Positions 59,215 to 64,000 of a DNA stretch of 64,000 nt are shown one piece after another (position 1 is the stretch's first letter; each line of letters begins with the position of its first letter). A program made the position numbers and the translations under genes. Below the pieces are notes generated by a model, which saw only the letters and a list, made by a program, of their open reading frames with translations, had not been told where the DNA came from and made no database searches. Origin of the DNA: Sympetrum striolatum (Eukaryota > Arthropoda > Insecta > Odonata > Libellulidae); contig OX388349.1 in assembly GCA_947579665.1 (NCBI GenBank), positions 71,800,841 through 71,864,840 on the forward strand. Direction: 5' to 3'.

Positions 59215-59470
59215 CAATAATAATGACTTAATTTAAGGAAGAGACGGAGACAAGTCTCATCTTACATCTAACCCTTGTCTCATTAAATATTTCAAGAAAG
59301 AGATTTTAAGGTCTGGAAAAAAGAAAAAGGCATAAAGAGGGAAATAGTTTGTGGGTTTACCAAAAAAAACCTAAGCATTTATGAAAAAGCAAGTACTAAG
59401 AAAGGTAACCCCCACCGTATGGGGGGCGTGAAAAACCTGCGAACCTACAGATAGTTGCAACTAAAATTTA
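59215..59470 (-). mobile_element. LINE-type 3' end, family 1, copy 2
   Basis: Diverged copy of 21138-21400 with matching order of blocks. It contains a short GC hairpin (CCCCCACCGTATGGGGGG near 59410) absent from the other copy and lacks the clean (ATT)n tail. Confidence 0.55.
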
Positions 59471-61060
59471 AAAGGAATAGAGATACTAGAATCTTACACT
59501 TTCCCAGAAAATTATGCAATTTAAATTGCTCCTGATCTCTTTTAAGTCCGTACAAAGGGAAGTGAAGGGAGACCCAAATTACTTTGCACTCTCGGAAAAT
59601 TCGGGAGAATATGAATAAACATCCCCAACTTCTTTCCCAAACAGGAGAAAGGACTTGGAACCAAAGAAACCGGGGACGTCTTAATTTCGAGAACCAACCC
59701 TCAATTTAAGGTTTCCCCCTTGAAAAACTCTCATCCCGAAGAACGAGTCAATTAAACGCCTAATAATTCCCAAAACGGCTCCCATTCGGATCGTTCGCGG
59801 ACCAGAGCCGAGGAATACGCGGCCAATCGGCTGCTTCGCGTGCCATCCCCTTCAACTTCACCCGAAGAAAACGTTTTATTTAGATATTCCAGGAAAATAA
59901 GACTGGAAGTAGTTGGGTGCCTCTCGAGAGAGCTAGGACCGCTTTGCGAAAGGGGACGAAAGAAAAAAGTAATCGGGAGAAGAGAGAGAGAAAGTCGGTG
60001 GTGAATAATTTTGGCACGGCAACCAACCCTTAACGAGGTCCTCATCTCCCGACTCCTCGAGGAGCTGCGTATTCAGAGAAAAAGGATTAAAGGATGTCAG
60101 AGCTTGAAGGGGAACCGGAGGGATGCTGGAGGGAAAATAGGGATTTAGCGAGGAAAGAGGCTGATAGGAAAGTAGAGATTTCGTGAGGCATGTCGGGAAA
60201 TAAAACGTGAAATAGAGATTTCCGGCGGGACTGATATTCGACGGGAGGGCGCGATTGATACTTCTCGGATTCTTACCTTTTTCTAGATTCGGTGGAAGTT
60301 ACTTTTATAGATTTGGTGCTTAAAGGAGAATGACGGGAAAGACTGAGGAAAAACTGACACTAACACCATAATCATGCATGCAAATTAACGAATACAATAA
60401 TTGGTAAAAACACACATTCGCAAGTAAAACGATAAATTTAAAAGTATGCATTCGTCTCAATATCAAATAGTTCAGAAATCATGAATAATACTCTTTTTTG
60501 AGACATTTCTCGAAATTTTAAAAATCTCTGAAAATTAGATTAGATCTATTATCTTACAACCGTGTTACTTTTTTTACTCTATATAATCAATTAGAAGTAA
60601 TTAGAAAATAATTTCAAACGGAATTTAAAGCAACTTCGTTCTGTAACGATGATTTACAACAGTGATTTCTATCATCTTTCTAGAATTTCAATTAAACGAA
60701 ATCTATTGTCATTGAAATTATAATTCTGTAAAACTGAAAACAATAAAAATAAGAGGAAGCAGCCACTAAAAAATTGCGACGTCCTAGCGGAGCAAACGAG
60801 AAAACATTTTTATAAATCAAAGACGAAAGCAAAAATGATAGCAAGTGCGATAATGCTTTCTTAATCCAAGGTCTATTATCAAAGACAAAAGAAGAATTTT
60901 AGCAAAGAAATATTCGCGCAATTATAGACTCAATCATTCAACTAGTCATCATGATCACCCACGAAAATCTGCATTTAAAGACAGGGTTTGGCTAAAAGTA
61001 CAGTAAAATATTCCTGATTATCAGATCGGTTCGAAGGGCTGCTAGTACTTCATCCGCATA
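59471..61060. other. No gene supported; GC-richer patch at 59700-60260
   Basis: The minus frame 59752-60045 (97 codons) lies in the patch and has no domain. The rest is AT-rich. Confidence 0.4.
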
Positions 61061-61064
61061 CATT

Positions 61065-61160
61065 TGCCTAATTTAAGCCCTGTAGAGGAAGTGAGGCTTA
61101 ATAGGAAATATTAGGAGTGAGGAAGATTACCTTTGGTCTCCTCAATGAGACAAAATATGA
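61065..61160 (+). repeat. SINE-B copy, opposite orientation
   Basis: GTAGAGGAAGTGAGGCTTAA, TAGGAAATATTAGGAGTGAG and GAAGATTACCTTTGGTCTCC match the reverse complement of the 53.4-kb copy. Confidence 0.45.
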
Positions 61161-61439
61161 TAAAAGTGGAAAACGATCACAGTGCAATGACCCCTTGAAT
61201 ATAACTTTTCATACCATCTCTAAGGAGCAACTAGGAAATATTACATTATTCTACATCCCTTACTCAGTAGTTAGTCCGGAAAAAAGTAAATTATGAATAC
61301 ATTACGCAATCCTTATCAAAATACAAACGAATAATTTTGAAAATAGGACAGCGGTAACGCAAATATCCTTCTGGAGCCAAAAAATGAGAACACGTAGGTT
61401 CGTGGAAACGAACCGAGTAAGACAACAGAATAGAGAAAG

Positions 61440-62060
61440 GTCTAGGAGCGCAGGGGGAAAAACACAACCAAAAGAGAGACGTAGCCCAGGAGATAGACAT
61501 CTCCGCGGATAGAAAGAGGATAGAGACGGAGGAATGGGTGTGAGATAGATGTTAACGTAGAGACACGGTGTGGGAAAAGGGCGCCGTCTTGCCCTCTCAA
61601 TGGTTCAAGAGAGTGTGTAAAGGGCGATCGAAGTCGAGGGCTTCCACCGAGAGAGGCAGGTACACCACCGCGTCGCTTGATAAACGCACGGAAAAAATCT
61701 TTTTTGACGCGTCGGTTCAAGACCTGGGGGAGTTGCATTATCGCCGCTCTCCGTTTTGTTCGCGATCGCTGAGGATAAATGGTTATCCCGTCGCCCGTGA
61801 TGCATCGTGTGTCGAGAAACGTCGAGAGGACGATAAAAAATCGCCCCGGGCGGAATTTATTTTTTCCTTGCGAAACGCGATGTTCGACTGCCGCAGTGCC
61901 TCCGATTCGCGGCGAAGATTTCGTCGTTGACACGATTCCATAAAGGCGACGTTCGACGGGACTCGCGAGATTTGCGATGAGCTCTCGCGACGGACGAGAT
62001 GGCGAAATGGTTAGGTTATCGAACGCGGGTATTAGTCCGAGGCCTGGACTATCCCAATCC
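61440..62060. other. CpG-rich island with long antisense frames
   Basis: This patch has the highest CpG density in the window (for example TTCGCGGCGAAGATTTCGTC near 61905). It holds a 221-codon minus frame (62107-61442) and a 120-codon plus frame (61568-61930). The two overlap and neither shows a domain, signal peptide or biased composition. A promoter, 5' exon or conserved element is possible; I do not call a gene. Confidence 0.35.
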
Positions 62061-62340
62061 CAAGCAAAATCAACGGAATGGCCATAAACTATTAAATTTA
62101 TAATCACCGCTGAAGAGTCGGAGCAAGAAAAATCACATATTTTAGAACATGGGGAGGGAGACGATTCAAAGAAGGTTACATTAAAGCGACTTATATGTTA
62201 GATTGAAGGCGTTCAGTATCCCCTTAGAGTTCTATGATGAATAAGTCTCTTTAAAATCTGTTTTTGCAGGTGTGATACATTAATAATGAAATAAAAGCAC
62301 GACTTTTACCCGATACCACAGATTTTAATCATAAACGATC

Positions 62341-62373
62341 TAGGTTTCGACATTAAGCGCCATCATAAGGTGT
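62341..62373 (-). other. Hammerhead-like motif with intact GAAA segment
   Basis: The minus strand reads CACCTTATGATGGCGCTTAA then TGTCGAAACC. GAAAC is intact, and a 3-bp stem II (GGC/GUC) can form. The first core box reads CUUAUGA instead of CUGAUGA, replacing a catalytic G. It resembles the ribozyme tail of Penelope-like elements. Confidence 0.42.
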
Positions 62374-63608
62374 AAAAGAACGAATACAGTCATATCCATA
62401 CAGCACTATTATTAATTATCATTAATTTTTAATAGGAATGGGGATGGGAAGGATGGAGTAAGTTCTTTACTACATATTCATTATACATATATATGTGACT
62501 TTTTATACATGATGACGCTTAGCGTCAAAAACCATGTCGGATGCTGCTGAAACAGTAGACATACTACTTTTCTTACAATAGCGATATTGACCCTAAGGGA
62601 ATAAATGCCATTGCTAGGGGTTATTTGGAACTTAGGAACCAATTGGGGGTCGATGGAAAAATTGAAATAAAAATTTATAAATAGAGTATTTGAGAAAGAA
62701 AGACTAGTAGGGTAATACAAGTTGTAACACAGTTTAGAGAGATTCTGAATTCTTTTGGAATTTCCGGAAGTTAGAGAGCCACTCCGAATTAACAGAAAAT
62801 TAATTTAATCTACTCAGCTTAGATTGATCTCTCCGTGCCCTAAAACACTTCATTTTTCTCGTTCCGCCTTCTCAGTCTTGATGATAAATTTAATAGACTA
62901 TAACACGCTTTAAAATTCCACCACCATGAAAAACCGTGGGATTCCGCTTAACCTGATTCAGAGGTTTACAATCCGCGACGAGTCTAGTGTGCTTCGATCC
63001 AGAGCGGCCGAGAAGTCGATTCTTTTCTAAAAGCTTCAAATTATTCTTTTCGGTATAAGGAAAATTAGCAACCGGATAAGTCGTCATTTCAGAGCAATTC
63101 AATAGAATCCATTCGAGGTTAAAAGATGTGAGATAAACGAGTGGGAAAGTTTTAGACAATAGCTGAGCTTAGATAAAACACAAGGGAAGGAATCAGCATC
63201 AAGAGAGATACAAAACACGGGGAAAATTGAGAGCTTGGTATAACAGCTAATCTCAGACCTTTCAATGGATATAATACAAGCCATGATGAGGTATTGATCA
63301 ATTCTAACGAAATTCAGTTTCACATAGAATCGATGGTAAAATTAAACCTTTCTAAAGAGATTATGCAATTCATTATCTTTGGGCCAAAGAAATGAGACCA
63401 CAGTTCAGAGTTGCCAAAATGTATTTCAACAGTTGAAATTTATATTTTATGCAACCAAAAGAAAATTAAAAGGCTTCAAAGATCAGAAGAGGATCACAGA
63501 TCTACAATTCTTCCTTTATAATAATAATAATATGTCTGCTACGGGTGTTATCCCATTGACAGTTTACAATAAAAACATTTACAGTATTATAAAATACTAT
63601 CGCAATAA
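62374..63608. other. No gene seen
   Basis: AT-rich. The minus frames here (62481-62720, 62890-63159, 63099-63323) have no domain. Confidence 0.45.
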
Positions 63609-63868
63609 GAAATATACTCGGGAAAAAAATAAAATCAATCAAACACTAACTAGAAAATACAATCAATAAAATACAATCATTAAGATACGATCAACAAAAT
63701 ACAATCGATAAAATACAAACAGGAAAAACTAATAGAACATACAATCAAAAATTAAATCTGTAAAAAAATACAGTATATGAAATATAATCAAGAAAATACA
63801 ACCCAGAAAATATTGTCAGGAGAATACAATCTCTAAAACACATACGAAAAAATAAAATCAATAAATAT
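63609..63868. repeat. 14-bp minisatellite
   Basis: A degenerate unit AAATACAATCAATA repeats with a steady 14-bp period. The clearest copies start at 63655, 63669, 63683, 63697 and 63711, and weaker ones extend both ways for about 17 copies. The end of the frame 63379-63669 is only a translation of this array. Confidence 0.8.
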
Positions 63869-64000
63869 ATCATATGGCGATATATGTTTATAAGGCGATA
63901 ATAGATTTACATTAGTAGCTTGATGGTTACAACATGTCCGGTAAGTCCAATCTCCTGATTCAAGCCTGATCACTTAAAAAATTTATTATTTTCGTAGTCG

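Noticed and set aside
61442..62107. 221-codon minus-strand protein
   Set aside because: No recognisable motif, antisense to another long frame, and located in the most CpG-rich patch where stops are rare; kept only as an anomaly.

Overview
The window looks like arthropod (probably insect) nuclear DNA. It is AT-rich and intron/intergenic-like, with no bacterial operons, and it is littered with eukaryotic retroposons: tRNA-derived SINEs, LINE 3' ends, foldback elements and a complete Ty3/gypsy-type LTR retrotransposon. I cannot name the species. I found no host protein-coding exon I can defend. Nearly all short open frames outside the retrotransposon look like chance frames.

The one coding object is an 8148-bp LTR retrotransposon at 2280-10427. 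It is flanked by a 4-bp GACT target-site duplication and bounded by two 509-bp TG...CA LTRs in which I see no difference, so the insertion is young. Internally it runs: LTR with TATA box, poly(A) signal and a 39-42 bp tandem repeat; a tRNA-Leu-like primer binding site; gag with three CCHC zinc knuckles; a textbook -1 frameshift signal (GGGAAAC, 5-nt spacer, perfect 10-bp hairpin) in the gag/pol overlap; an intact pol (protease, long repetitive linker, reverse transcriptase, RNase H, D,D35E integrase, GPY module); an in-frame Pro/Arg-rich ORF3 just after the pol UAG; a likely splice acceptor; and a broken env-like remnant (signal peptide and first ectodomain segment in different frames).

Left flank (1-2275) and right side (10432-64000): AT-rich DNA with GC/CpG-richer patches of a few hundred bp (about 1320-2075, 26500-26960, 36290-36660, 39760-40170, 46540-47050, 59700-60260, 61440-62060). 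Repeats I could recognise by comparing the window with itself are: SINE-A, a tRNA-derived family often arranged as head-to-head foldback dimers (28.6, 38.6, 42.3, 47.6 kb); SINE-C, a second tRNA-headed family (43.7, 50.7 kb); SINE-B, a third family with at least eight degenerate copies; two LINE-type 3'-end families (21.1/59.2 kb and 51.6/58.05 kb); an unnamed 270-300 bp repeat (32.8/38.9 kb); a decayed CR1/L2-like reverse transcriptase tail (54.3-54.8 kb); a Tc1/mariner-like foldback (37.25 kb); a 36-bp inverted-repeat element (29.06 kb); and a 14-bp minisatellite (63.6-63.9 kb).

The observations most worth checking are the frameshift signal, the env-losing but otherwise intact retroelement, the conserved-junction SINE dimers, a set of degenerate hammerhead-ribozyme-like cores, and a 34-bp pre-miRNA-like hairpin at 39378-39454.
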